NCBI GenBank assembly: GCA_965263225.1
Contig: CBDHHG010000051.1
Coordinates: 620,001-684,000, forward strand
Reading direction: 5' to 3'
DNA: 64,000 nt
Source of the DNA: DT-111 sp965263225
GTDB lineage: Bacteria > Bacteroidota > Bacteroidia > Chitinophagales > Saprospiraceae
Of this stretch, positions 1 to 8,567 are shown one piece after another. The translations under genes and the position numbers were made by a program. Each line of letters opens with the position of its first letter. Within the stretch, counting starts at the first letter, position 1. The notes under the pieces were generated by a model, which did not search any database, was not told the origin of the DNA, and was given only the letters and a program-made list of their open reading frames with translations.

Positions 1-518
1 CCAGGGGCTTTTTCATAAATATCTGCATTAGCTCCCCAGGCCACAAAGCTACCTTCATTTCTCTTCTGATTACTCCTGGCTTGTAAACGAATAGCAGGTA
101 GCCCTACTCCTGTCTTCACATCCGTCTCATAGACGTCGTTGGCGGGATTACTATCGATACGATAGAAAGTTTGAGCTTGAACGAGGTATTCCGACACGCC
201 AGAGGATCCAGCTTTGGTCTGTATACTTTCCTTTGAAATTGTAATCGCTTCTCCCCTTTCGACAGCCAATTTATCTAGGGTCAATTGCAAAAGGAATTCC
301 AGTTTTTCCTCATAGGAAAAATCATCATGGCCATAGGTTTCTTGCAATTGTATGGACAATTCAGCTCCAGTCATACTTAGATGGGCAGACCAATTAGAGG
401 AAGATTGAAGATTAGTAGTGGGATCTACCTCAATTACAGCTTGCTTATCGCAGGCAGTGAAACCAAGGGCCACTATTAAGATAAAAGCTAAGAGACGAAT
501 TTGATTGAACTTAATCAT
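1..518 (-). CDS. Lipoprotein, C-terminus beyond the window
   Basis: An open frame begins with ATG at 518 and stays open to base 1, so at least 172 residues are encoded here and the end lies outside. The protein starts MIKFNQIRLLAFILIVALGF and then TAC-DKQ: a short basic n-region, a hydrophobic stretch and a lipobox ending in Cys23, so it should be a lipidated envelope protein. The residues after the cysteine are D and K, and the acidic residue fits a surface or outer-membrane lipoprotein in Bacteroidota (inference). No enzymatic motif was recognised in the visible part. It shares strand with the lipoprotein gene at 674-1261, about 155 bases upstream, so the two may be co-transcribed. Confidence 0.75.
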   Translation of the reverse strand, partial: MIKFNQIRLLAFILIVALGFTACDKQAVIEVDPTTNLQSSSNWSAHLSMTGAELSIQLQETYGHDDFSYEEKLEFLLQLTLDKLAVERGEAITISKESIQTKAGSSGVSEYLVQAQTFYRIDSNPANDVYETDVKTGVGLPAIRLQARSNQKRNEGSFVAWGANADIYEKAP

Positions 519-673
519 GACTATTGTTTAGATGATAATTGTAAGATCTTAATGCAGAGAGTAGGTGTAGATGATCTTGATAGATATCAAAGCCATCTAC
601 ACATAACCTAAGCTAGAGGCTAGGAAGGAATAGTGCCCGCCACATTCCCTCCTTTACCTAAGTGAAATTGGGA

Positions 674-1261
674 TTAATAGTAAGCGCGATAGATCATCAA
701 CACCGTGTTATTTGCGCGTTCATTACAAGTAAAGCTTGTAGCAGGTCCACCATAAATCCCCCACGGTGTAAAGCCTAGAACGTTTTCGCAATAATCCACG
801 ATGGCATCGGCGTGGTCTTCTAGATCTGGTAGAATATTGGTGTCAGAATTAATGTCACCATCGCCATCCACATAGTAGGACAGGGTAAAAGGAGCGAAAC
901 TAGTTGACCTGAATACGCCAGGAAAGGAGGCTTCATTAAAGAATAAACGCAAACATCCTTGCTGTGTGAACTGGGTTACTAGGCTTCCTGCCCCATCCGT
1001 ACACCCCAGGTCTCCATCATCTAACCAATTGAATAACTGGGTACAATCCGCTCTAAGCTCACCCTGAAACGGCGTTCCAGAGATCTCGGATCGCGCGGCA
1101 GCATCTGCTTGACGGTTAATCTCATTTACTACTTCTTGTGAAATTTCTTGCTGCAGTACTTGTTCCTCCAAGGTACTTTCAACGGGTTCCAAAGTCTCCT
1201 TTTCGGTACAACTGGCCAACATAAGTAGGGCAGCCAGAGGTAATAGCATTAACTTTTTCAT
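674..1261 (-). CDS. Small exported lipoprotein of unknown function
   Basis: The 195-residue product begins MKKLMLLPLAALLMLASC, a textbook lipoprotein signal with the lipidated cysteine at residue 18, followed by acidic residues (TEKETLEP) and a Glu/Gln-rich linker to about residue 60. The rest is a small globular domain with four or more cysteines (near residues 73, 87, 103 and 157), which suggests disulphides in the periplasm or on the surface. A DGDGDINSD-like stretch could bind calcium (inference). No family was recognised. The start codon is immediately preceded by the target duplication and end of an insertion sequence, so all native upstream sequence has been displaced and expression is probably altered. 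Confidence 0.8.
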   Translation of the reverse strand: MKKLMLLPLAALLMLASCTEKETLEPVESTLEEQVLQQEISQEVVNEINRQADAAARSEISGTPFQGELRADCTQLFNWLDDGDLGCTDGAGSLVTQFTQQGCLRLFFNEASFPGVFRSTSFAPFTLSYYVDGDGDINSDTNILPDLEDHADAIVDYCENVLGFTPWGIYGGPATSFTCNERANNTVLMIYRAYY

Positions 1262-1266
1262 ACTTA
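1261..1266. repeat. Target site duplication, left copy
   Basis: TACTTA flanks the left inverted repeat of the insertion sequence and recurs directly after the right inverted repeat at 3034-3039. Base 1261 is also the first base of the lipoprotein start codon on the minus strand. Confidence 0.75.
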
Positions 1267-3033
1267 GGGCGTCCTCAAAAAGGGTTTAAGGGTCAATAAA
1301 GGGCTGATATATAAGTTATTGAATGTGCTAAATTATTACTATTGAAGTATCAAATGCAAAGAAAAAGGCTTAGCTTAGTTAAAATCCTTGCAGTTCGATG
1401 ATCAAGTATACACCAGCCGCTGAACGGAATTTTGGTTTATTCCAATCGCCTTTTGGACAAGCCCTAGATGCCAATAATCGCTGGGTTAAGATGGCCGCCG
1501 TGGTGCCTTGGGACGAGATGGCCACCGTTTTCTTTTCTAAGATGAGTAAGAACCATGGTCGTCAGAGCATTGACTTGCGTATTGTTTTAGGGGCTTTGTT
1601 GATTAAGCACATCGAAGGTATCTCGGATGAAGATACGATTCAGGCCATCCAAGAAAATGTCTATATGCAATACTTTGTAGGCTTGCCGCGCTTCCAAACT
1701 AAGCCTGTGTTTGTTCCCTCGTTGTTTGTGGAGATCCGCAAACGTCTGGGTAAGAAAGGATCACAACAACTTAATGATATGTTGCTCCAGCAGGCTCGGC
1801 AGTTGCGAGCTATCAAGCACCGAGCCAAGCCTAAAAAGAAGGATACTGATCAAGGAGGGAATAAGTCATCTGGTCCGAATCAAGCAGGGCAAAGACCAGA
1901 TGAGAAGAGCCGGGCTATGGATAATAAAGATCGCCCTGAGAATAAGAGGCCCAATAAAGGGACCTTGAAGATGGATGCTACAGTGGCTCCACAACATATT
2001 GGTTATCCAACTGATACGCGATTATTGCATCAAGGACGCCTGTATAGCGAAGCCTTGATTGATAAGCTGTATCAGGGGAGTGGCTTGTGGAAAAACAAGC
2101 CTCGGACCTACCGCCGGATCGCACATAAACAGTACTTGGCCTTTGCCAAGAAGCGCAATCCGGGTAAAAAAGCGATCAAAGGTACTAGAGGCAAACAACT
2201 CCGCTACCTGCGGCGCAACCTCAACCATATTAACCGCATGCTGGACCAACTACAACAAGCCGATCAAACTATTGATTGGAAACACAGTGATTGGCAGCGA
2301 TTTTGGGTGCTACAGGAGCTGTACCGCCAGCAAGATATCATGCACCGAGATGGACGTAAACGTATCGATGATCGGATCGTTAATATTGCTCAACCCTATG
2401 TGCGACCTATCAAACGAGGTAAGGCCGGTAAATTGACTGAGTTTGGTGCCAAACTGAACGTCTCACAAACGGAAGGCTTTGCTAGAATGGACCAGGTCGA
2501 CTTTGATAACTTCAATGAAGGAATACTACTCCAGGAGCAAGTTGAGGGCTACAAGGCTTTGTATGGCTATTACCCGGAATTGGTACTTGTAGATCGAATA
2601 TACCTGAACCGTCAAAACCGCAAGTTCTTAAAAGACAGAGGGATAAGACATAGCGGTAAGCCTTTGGGACGTGCCAAGCCGATGTCTGCACAACAGAAGC
2701 AAAAACGAAAGAAAGAACAAAATAAGCGCTCAGAAATCGAAGGCAAATTTGGCCAAGGAAAATCAAAATACGGGCTGGATGATATACAAACTCGACTGGA
2801 AGATACCTCCTATGCTTGTATTGGCCTTATTCTACTGGCGCTCAACACTATCAAGTTAGCCCGGGCCTTCTTTATCTTTATTTTTAGCTATTGCTACCAA
2901 CAGTGGAGTATTCAAATGAATAAAACAGCTACAATGAAAGCAACGGCAAGGACTGTTGCTTACTCAACCGCCTCACATCGCCGGACTGGTATGATAATAA
3001 CCTGAAATCAGCCCCGACTTTTTGAGGACGCCC
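1267..3033. mobile_element. Complete IS5-type insertion sequence, about 1.77 kb
   Basis: Perfect 16-base terminal inverted repeats (GGGCGTCCTCAAAAAG) lie at 1267-1282 and, in reverse complement, at 3018-3033; pairing extends two more bases outward if the neighbouring TA is counted. A 6-base direct repeat TACTTA flanks both ends. One long transposase gene fills the element. Intact ends, an intact duplication and an open transposase frame indicate a recent, potentially active insertion. The family call rests on the transposase layout; subgroup IS1182 is possible but not proven. Confidence 0.85.
1398..3005 (+). CDS. IS5/IS1182-like DDE transposase
   Basis: This 535-residue protein would catalyse cut-and-paste movement of the surrounding element. 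Residues about 20-120 resemble the N-terminal DUF772-type transposase domain (NHGRQSIDLRIVLGALLIKH). A long Lys/Arg/Gln-rich linker (about 140-190) leads to the catalytic core. Candidate catalytic acids are D193 in KMDATVAP, D399 in LVLVDRIYLN and the E446/E448 pair in RSEIEGKFGQGK, which form a DDE set. The C-terminal 30 residues form a basic tail of low similarity to the rest. The ATG at 1398 fits; the frame is unbroken, so the enzyme may be active. Confidence 0.9.
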   Translation: MIKYTPAAERNFGLFQSPFGQALDANNRWVKMAAVVPWDEMATVFFSKMSKNHGRQSIDLRIVLGALLIKHIEGISDEDTIQAIQENVYMQYFVGLPRFQTKPVFVPSLFVEIRKRLGKKGSQQLNDMLLQQARQLRAIKHRAKPKKKDTDQGGNKSSGPNQAGQRPDEKSRAMDNKDRPENKRPNKGTLKMDATVAPQHIGYPTDTRLLHQGRLYSEALIDKLYQGSGLWKNKPRTYRRIAHKQYLAFAKKRNPGKKAIKGTRGKQLRYLRRNLNHINRMLDQLQQADQTIDWKHSDWQRFWVLQELYRQQDIMHRDGRKRIDDRIVNIAQPYVRPIKRGKAGKLTEFGAKLNVSQTEGFARMDQVDFDNFNEGILLQEQVEGYKALYGYYPELVLVDRIYLNRQNRKFLKDRGIRHSGKPLGRAKPMSAQQKQKRKKEQNKRSEIEGKFGQGKSKYGLDDIQTRLEDTSYACIGLILLALNTIKLARAFFIFIFSYCYQQWSIQMNKTATMKATARTVAYSTASHRRTGMIIT

Positions 3034-3039
3034 TACTTA

Positions 3040-3492
3040 AATCGTTTTTGGATGATATGAATAAATGTTAGAATTACAACATGGGTCGCACATTGGTCCA
3101 CGGGGGGCGATCCCTATGGACGATTAAGCACATCTATGCAAGAATAAGCTCCTAATCTATTGACTGACAATAGAATATTAGTAATGAGATTTTAGTAGTT
3201 CCTAATGACTTGAAACCTTCAATGATAGATGGCCGCTCATTGTTTCAAGCCTTGTGACTAGAACACTCCTAGGAGCTAAAGCCTCAAGGACTTACCATTT
3301 AAATGCCGAAAAACTGGGAAAATTTACGTTGTCTTGTAGGTTAGAACAATCTGATTAATGTCTTTTGCTTGAGAGTGGATACTAAGATTTGAATAATTGT
3401 AGAACGCTGTACAAATGTAAGGTAGAAATAAATGAGGCGAGTAAAGAGATTGTAATTTAATCGTTAAATTATTGTTTTATCGCATATATTAA
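3040..3492. other. Intergenic region between insertion sequence and mcrC
   Basis: No convincing gene. Before the insertion this was the upstream region of the lipoprotein gene at 674-1261, so its original promoter probably lies here on the minus strand. It holds an imperfect hairpin at 3209-3249 (CTTGAAAC pairing with GTTTCAAG, with an inner AATGA/TCATT stem) and a perfect AT-rich 8-bp hairpin at 3453-3471 just beyond the mcrC stop. Neither is followed by a clear T-run. Confidence 0.4.
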
Positions 3493-4716
3493 TCAAAAGG
3501 ACTTCCATAGTGCTTTTCCAATATCCAGGTTAAGCCGACCATTCCGCACCAAGTTCAAGAACCGGACTTCGCATATCCCATGATCCAGGGAAGCACCTAT
3601 GCCATGAAAAGGGGCTGTAATAGATTCATTACTGGTCAATCTTGGATAGAGCAATATCCCTTTTGAGGCACGGAAGTATTTATTGTAGACGTACATCTGC
3701 CGCAAATCTTCAATTGGAGGTTGTCCTTTGGGAAGCATCTTCCATTTGGTGTCCAGAACAATACGCTTTTCATTCCATTGACAAACAATATCAGGCCTGA
3801 TACTTCTTTTTAGCCAAAAGAAACGCTGCTCCTGATAACTTACCCGTGCTTGCTCCGGTTTAGCGCGAACCAACATCTGAAGGAGGTATGTTTCAAATAA
3901 TGCATTCATATCGAAGATTAATGCGACACCTTGTTGTTTTCCTGATCTAACATCCGGATTATTATCCTTCAGAATCATTTTGGCGAGGAACAACGCATCT
4001 TTGTACCGGCTTGTTTTCCAGTCTAACTGCAAGGAATCCAGCTGGCGCAACACGTCAACAGAATAATTAAGTTTCGGAAAACGATTCATTACCTGACCTA
4101 AGAGCTGTTGATTGGCGGGTGAAAGCGGCAATCGCCTAAGGATTAACAAGGCTCCATACAGAATACTATTTAGTGGATGGTTATAATCGTATTTGTTAGC
4201 ATGTGTATAAAATCCTTTGGTCGATGAAGCACCCCTCAGTTGTTGAGACAAGACCAATTTCCCCTTTAGGAAGGGCTTCCAACCCTCGTCAAGCCGATAG
4301 GACCGAACCAACCCTTCTTGTAGTAATTTAGCTACCTCTTCTAAGTAAAACTTCCAGAATAAATCTATCAAGGGTAATGCCTTGACAGCAATGGCCGCAG
4401 ACTTGAAAGTATCTATTTTCAAAAACCGAGCAGTCTTCAACATCTCAATGAGGCAAGATTGAATGGCATCCCGTGACGGCAACCATTGATCTAGCTTGGG
4501 TAGGATCTCAATACATAAACTGCCACACTGGATCACACCTACGTAGCTATTAAATCGAATAGCTTGATATTCTATCTTTAGATAAGGACAATCTCTTTGG
4601 GCTGCCCACTTGGCTACCATCAGGAAATCGGCATCCCTAAAGGTGAAACGATCCAGCTTATCTCCCACCTTAAGTAGCTGGTGTTCAAAGACACGTATGG
4701 TCCGCAAGATGGCCAT
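3493..4716 (-). CDS. mcrC: McrC-family nuclease subunit of a McrBC restriction system
   Basis: McrC proteins join the McrB hexamer, stimulate its GTPase and cut DNA carrying modified cytosine. This 407-residue protein has the expected layout: an N-terminal McrB-binding region (about 1-150) and a C-terminal PD-(D/E)xK nuclease. The nuclease signature is RPDIV at 307-311 (D309) followed by LDTKWK at 321-326 (D322, K324), preceded by the conserved FDMNALFETYL helix at 268-278. All core residues are present, so it should be catalytically competent. Its ATG at 4716 lies one base after the stop of the ankyrin gene, which implies translational coupling in the mcrB-ankyrin-mcrC transcript. Confidence 0.92.
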   Translation of the reverse strand: MAILRTIRVFEHQLLKVGDKLDRFTFRDADFLMVAKWAAQRDCPYLKIEYQAIRFNSYVGVIQCGSLCIEILPKLDQWLPSRDAIQSCLIEMLKTARFLKIDTFKSAAIAVKALPLIDLFWKFYLEEVAKLLQEGLVRSYRLDEGWKPFLKGKLVLSQQLRGASSTKGFYTHANKYDYNHPLNSILYGALLILRRLPLSPANQQLLGQVMNRFPKLNYSVDVLRQLDSLQLDWKTSRYKDALFLAKMILKDNNPDVRSGKQQGVALIFDMNALFETYLLQMLVRAKPEQARVSYQEQRFFWLKRSIRPDIVCQWNEKRIVLDTKWKMLPKGQPPIEDLRQMYVYNKYFRASKGILLYPRLTSNESITAPFHGIGASLDHGICEVRFLNLVRNGRLNLDIGKALWKSF

Positions 4717-4717
4717 C

Positions 4718-5929
4718 CTAATTGTTCATCAAATATTGTTGAACCATTTCCGCTATTTGCGGATTGTTAGCGTAACCTACCATATCGGATAGCGTCATAC
4801 CTTCCATTGTTTTGATGTAAGGATTAGCCCCAGCTTCTAAAAGCATTTTCACAAAATCTACATGCCGGTAAGCCGTAGCCATCATCAAAGGAGTAAAACC
4901 GGAAATTCCTTCTTGATGATCCAATTCCGCCCCCTTATCAATTAACAACTTCCCAATCTCGGGATTCCCACCCGCCGCCGCGCTAACCAAGGGTGACAAT
5001 TCATACTTATCATCGGTTAGATTGACATCCGCTCTACTATCCAAGAGTGCCTCCACTACCTGAGCATGACCAAAATAGGCAGCTCGTCCGATAGCTGTCT
5101 GCCCTACTCTATTCATGATATCTATACTTGCTCCATTTGTTCTGAGCAGATCCACTAGGGCCACGTTCCCTAGCGAAGCGGCATTGATCAAAATAGGCGT
5201 TGATAACTCGTCTTTGAGATCTGCTGAAATTCCACTGGCTATCAATTGCTTCACGGCCTCTAGATCCCCCTGACGAATCGCTACTGACATCTCCTTTTCC
5301 TTTCCAGTTAAAGGGGTACCTGCTCCTTTATCAATAAAGTAGGAAAGCAACTCATCATTCCATTGTTTCATCGCAACCTCAACCGCAGATCCATGATCAC
5401 TTTCCACGTCCCATTTGGCACCATTTTCAACAAGTAGATCCACCAATGGAACATGGCCGTAGTAGGCAGCCCAATTGATCGCGGGATCACCGAAAGAATC
5501 TCTTAAATGAACATCTGCACCATTCTCTATCAGGAGCTTAGCCATATCTATATTTTGATTAGCAGCCACTTCCATTAAAGCGGTACTGTTGTAATATAGT
5601 GGACTACGCGTGTCAACATCAGCACCGGCAGTCAATAATTTCTTAACTATTTCCTGATTCCCCGTATTGGCGGCGATAATAATGGCTGGCACCTCATTAA
5701 CATCTCGAGAATGGACATCCGCTCCGGCACCTAAACAGGAATCTACCACAGTAAGATTCCCCGTATACAAAGCATATATAAATCTTTCATTCAGATCAAT
5801 GGAGGCCAGCTGTGCTCCGGAAGGGCCACAAGCTTCTAGCAAAGAGAAGCTGATGAGTACCCAAAACCATCCAAAAACTTGCCTGGTGGTGTAGTAGTTA
5901 ATTGCTTTTATATTCAATAAATAGCGCAT
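4718..5929 (-). CDS. Ankyrin-repeat protein with export/lipoprotein signal, inside the McrBC operon
   Basis: The 403-residue product has a basic N-terminus, a hydrophobic segment at about 20-33 and a Cys34 in LLEACGPSG that resembles a lipobox, although Glu at -2 is atypical. From residue 47 to 400 it is an array of about ten ankyrin repeats with GADV, G-H-LV-LL and similar consensus positions; the repeat near 180-203 is degenerate. No enzymatic domain is visible. The start is fixed by TAATG overlap with the mcrB stop, and the stop is one base from the mcrC start. Seen: a tight operon. Inferred: a protein-binding accessory or sensor, probably anchored in the membrane and facing the periplasm, or an embedded unrelated gene. 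No described McrBC system known to me has this component. Confidence 0.88.
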   Translation of the reverse strand: MRYLLNIKAINYYTTRQVFGWFWVLISFSLLEACGPSGAQLASIDLNERFIYALYTGNLTVVDSCLGAGADVHSRDVNEVPAIIIAANTGNQEIVKKLLTAGADVDTRSPLYYNSTALMEVAANQNIDMAKLLIENGADVHLRDSFGDPAINWAAYYGHVPLVDLLVENGAKWDVESDHGSAVEVAMKQWNDELLSYFIDKGAGTPLTGKEKEMSVAIRQGDLEAVKQLIASGISADLKDELSTPILINAASLGNVALVDLLRTNGASIDIMNRVGQTAIGRAAYFGHAQVVEALLDSRADVNLTDDKYELSPLVSAAAGGNPEIGKLLIDKGAELDHQEGISGFTPLMMATAYRHVDFVKMLLEAGANPYIKTMEGMTLSDMVGYANNPQIAEMVQQYLMNN

Positions 5930-7842
5930 TAGTCTTGATAGTTTTTATCGTATATACGTATGAAATCGGATTCGGTAAGATCTTCTATGGGTTGAAGTTC
6001 GTATTTAGGCTGATGAATGAATTCGCTCAAATAGGGATAATCAAAATCCGCAAAATCCTCTTCCTGTTGCTGTTCAATTCGTACAAACTGCGGCCCAAGC
6101 ACTAGACCCAGTTTTCCTAAATCATCAAAAAAGAACTCTCTCAATAATGGAACAATCGCTAGAGCAAAGGCAGATTTAAGTTCAGCTAAGGAATGTATGT
6201 TTAAAAAAAAGGCGTGGCCAATTTTATAATCTCGATCCAGTAAACGCCCTAACCTGGCATTGATCGTTTCTAACAATCGCATGAGATCAATTCCTGCTAC
6301 CATGGGCGGATGCAATAGTGCTGGTATCAAAGCGGGATTAGCATCTAATTCTTTAAAGGTAAACCTACGCCTCAAGGCTAAATCCCAGCTTTCTGCACTA
6401 CGGTCCGCCGTATTCATGGTACCAATCAAATACAAATTGGGAGGAATAGAGAAATAGGTCTTTGAATAGGGTAAGAGCGTACTTAAAGATTCTGGCCCAC
6501 CCTCTCTCTTATCGGACTCCAGAAGGGTAATGAGTTCGCCAAAGACAGCTGATAAATTAGCGCGATTTATTTCGTCGATGATTATGACATACTTCCGACA
6601 CCCGGCCAACATCGATTCTGTAATCAAGGGGAATTCAAAGGCACTTGTATCCTCTCCTCCTGGATTTATACTAGCCAACAACTCTAGTTGCTGCAAAAGA
6701 TCCGCTTCAAAGTTCTTCAAGGCAAGGAATATAGCCAGATAAACGCTAGGCGGTTCTGATCCTACCAAAGATTGAATATCTTCCATGGATCGGATCATTT
6801 CAGGATGTGGATAAGTCTGATACAATTTCCTTAGCCGGTCCTTATAAATGGTTAGGGTGGAGAAAGACTTCTCCATTCGTACGGATAGATTACCAAATTT
6901 CAAAACCCTATGCAGGAAGACCCGCCTTTTCTTGGGGGTGGAAAAGAATGTAAAGTCTTCTCCCTTGATGTACTGCAAAAATGCCGAAAAAAGTTGGCCA
7001 AACTTTAGTTCCTGTGTAGGTAAAGCATGGGCATTGACCAAAGTTTCCAGCAGGCATCGACGAGCATCATCACACATGATTTTAAAGATACCATCTCGCA
7101 CTTCATAGGTCACTTTCCCCTCGTGGACCACGGGTTTAATACCTTCAATAAAATCCTCGTAGGCGAAAGATTGATGGAAGGTGAGAAAAGCGATTTGCCC
7201 CTGCCCCATGTATTGATTGAAGCGTTTTCGTAGGGCCATACGATCCTCCATGGCCAACTCCTCTAAGGTCCGATTTTCAATAATGGAAAGTGCATGATTA
7301 ACCGTCTGAAAGGTCTTGCCCGTTCCAGGAGGGCCATAGAGTACAAGATTGTGCGGAGGATTTAACCAGGTCCGAAGAAGATACTCGGGTTGTGGTTCTT
7401 CTAAAGCGTTAGTTTCCTGTAGCATTCTTTCAAGAAACACGAACTGCTCTTCCGTAGCTGTGTAGTTGCTACCCGATAATCCCGCATTGAAATCTTCAAA
7501 GACAGGTAAACCTCTCAGGATATCGGCATCAATTGGTCGATTCCATAAATTATAGTCTACTTTCAATTGCACCCGAGCAGTTGCGGTGGTCTCTAGCCAA
7601 TATGCTTTTTCTTCTTCGCTAAGTTCTACCTCAAGCGGCTGTGAACGTACCGTTGCTAAGGCATAGACCCCAGAATTTTTACCTGTCTGCCATAATATCA
7701 CTTTATCTCCAGCACGAATCTTATCTTTGTGTGCTTTTACCCAAAAGGAATGTAAGGCATTTGCTCTCAAGGCATCTACCAAATGTAACTTTTTTGGGTG
7801 AGCTTGGAAAAGCCAGTAGGCTCGATCTTGTGTTTCTAGCAT
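5929..7842 (-). CDS. mcrB: EVE-McrB fusion, GTP-dependent AAA+ restriction motor
   Basis: McrB recognises modified DNA and uses GTP hydrolysis to drive the restriction complex. Residues about 8-140 form an EVE (PUA-like) domain, a fold that binds modified bases, with the typical opening YWLFQAHPK and the later GDKVILWQTG. The AAA+ part has Walker A GPPGTGKT (170-177), the McrB-typical TFHQSFAYEDFIEG (221-234), Walker B VIIIDEINRAN (419-429) and the McrB signature MNTADRS (476-482), which stands where GTPase members differ from ATPases. At 637 residues it is longer than E. coli McrB, because a different specificity domain replaces the usual N-terminus. The ATG at 7842 is used; upstream is a 113-base divergent spacer. 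Confidence 0.92.
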   Translation of the reverse strand: MLETQDRAYWLFQAHPKKLHLVDALRANALHSFWVKAHKDKIRAGDKVILWQTGKNSGVYALATVRSQPLEVELSEEEKAYWLETTATARVQLKVDYNLWNRPIDADILRGLPVFEDFNAGLSGSNYTATEEQFVFLERMLQETNALEEPQPEYLLRTWLNPPHNLVLYGPPGTGKTFQTVNHALSIIENRTLEELAMEDRMALRKRFNQYMGQGQIAFLTFHQSFAYEDFIEGIKPVVHEGKVTYEVRDGIFKIMCDDARRCLLETLVNAHALPTQELKFGQLFSAFLQYIKGEDFTFFSTPKKRRVFLHRVLKFGNLSVRMEKSFSTLTIYKDRLRKLYQTYPHPEMIRSMEDIQSLVGSEPPSVYLAIFLALKNFEADLLQQLELLASINPGGEDTSAFEFPLITESMLAGCRKYVIIIDEINRANLSAVFGELITLLESDKREGGPESLSTLLPYSKTYFSIPPNLYLIGTMNTADRSAESWDLALRRRFTFKELDANPALIPALLHPPMVAGIDLMRLLETINARLGRLLDRDYKIGHAFFLNIHSLAELKSAFALAIVPLLREFFFDDLGKLGLVLGPQFVRIEQQQEEDFADFDYPYLSEFIHQPKYELQPIEDLTESDFIRIYDKNYQD

Positions 7843-7955
7843 GTACGATCAATATCTAAGCACATTGAAGTAGCCTGCCATCTAGGAGGAGTGGATTGTA
7901 CTTCTCATTCTGAAATCAGCGATTAAATGACAATAATACCAAATATCAAAACAAG

Positions 7956-8447
7956 ATGGAAGAAATCCTAATTCGTTTTGACCCCTTAGAAGACAGCTCA
8001 GGAATCGCAGTTTGGACCGGCGCCCTGGTAAGCATCATAGGCTTTGGGCTAGCTACTTGGCTATTTTTTAAGAAAGAAGAGGGCAAGAATCGACAACGAA
8101 ATATTATCATAGCTATGCTACTCTTCTTTCTGGGTATGATAGCTGCAGGCACCTCCTTCTTCACCTTCTGGACCCAACAGAAGACTGGACCTGTTCTAAT
8201 CTACGCGGACGCGGTGGAAACCACCTTTGGAAAAAGCTATTTCCAAGACATTAAAAATGCCAGTATTACGGTGGCTGGTAACCAGTCTTTGATCAACCCA
8301 AATCAGCAAAGAGGGGCGACCAGGCTACTGCTAATAGAGCAACACAATGGCAAAGCCCATGTATTATCAGAAGAAAACTACAAGATAGAGGCCGTCCTAA
8401 ACAAATTGCGGGGAGCGGTGCAAGATTGGGAAAAATCGAAGAAATAA
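7956..8447 (+). CDS. Small membrane protein, unknown
   Basis: The 163-residue product has two predicted membrane helices (about 19-38 and 50-71, the second ending FFTFWTQQK) and a C-terminal soluble part of about 85 residues (VLIYADAVETTFGKSYF onward) that looks like a small PH-like or beta-rich domain; this reading is tentative. It is divergent from mcrB across a 113-base spacer, so the two may share a regulatory region. No family was recognised, and there is no evidence that it belongs to the restriction locus. Confidence 0.75.
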   Translation: MEEILIRFDPLEDSSGIAVWTGALVSIIGFGLATWLFFKKEEGKNRQRNIIIAMLLFFLGMIAAGTSFFTFWTQQKTGPVLIYADAVETTFGKSYFQDIKNASITVAGNQSLINPNQQRGATRLLLIEQHNGKAHVLSEENYKIEAVLNKLRGAVQDWEKSKK

Positions 8448-8567
8448 TTCTTCACATTCAATTTACACCTGAATCCTTATCTTTATCACTCTATAACAAG
8501 GTTCTCTGACAATTTTTTCTGTTTGATTCAACCTAATTGCTTAGAGAAGATACAATACCAATACCCA

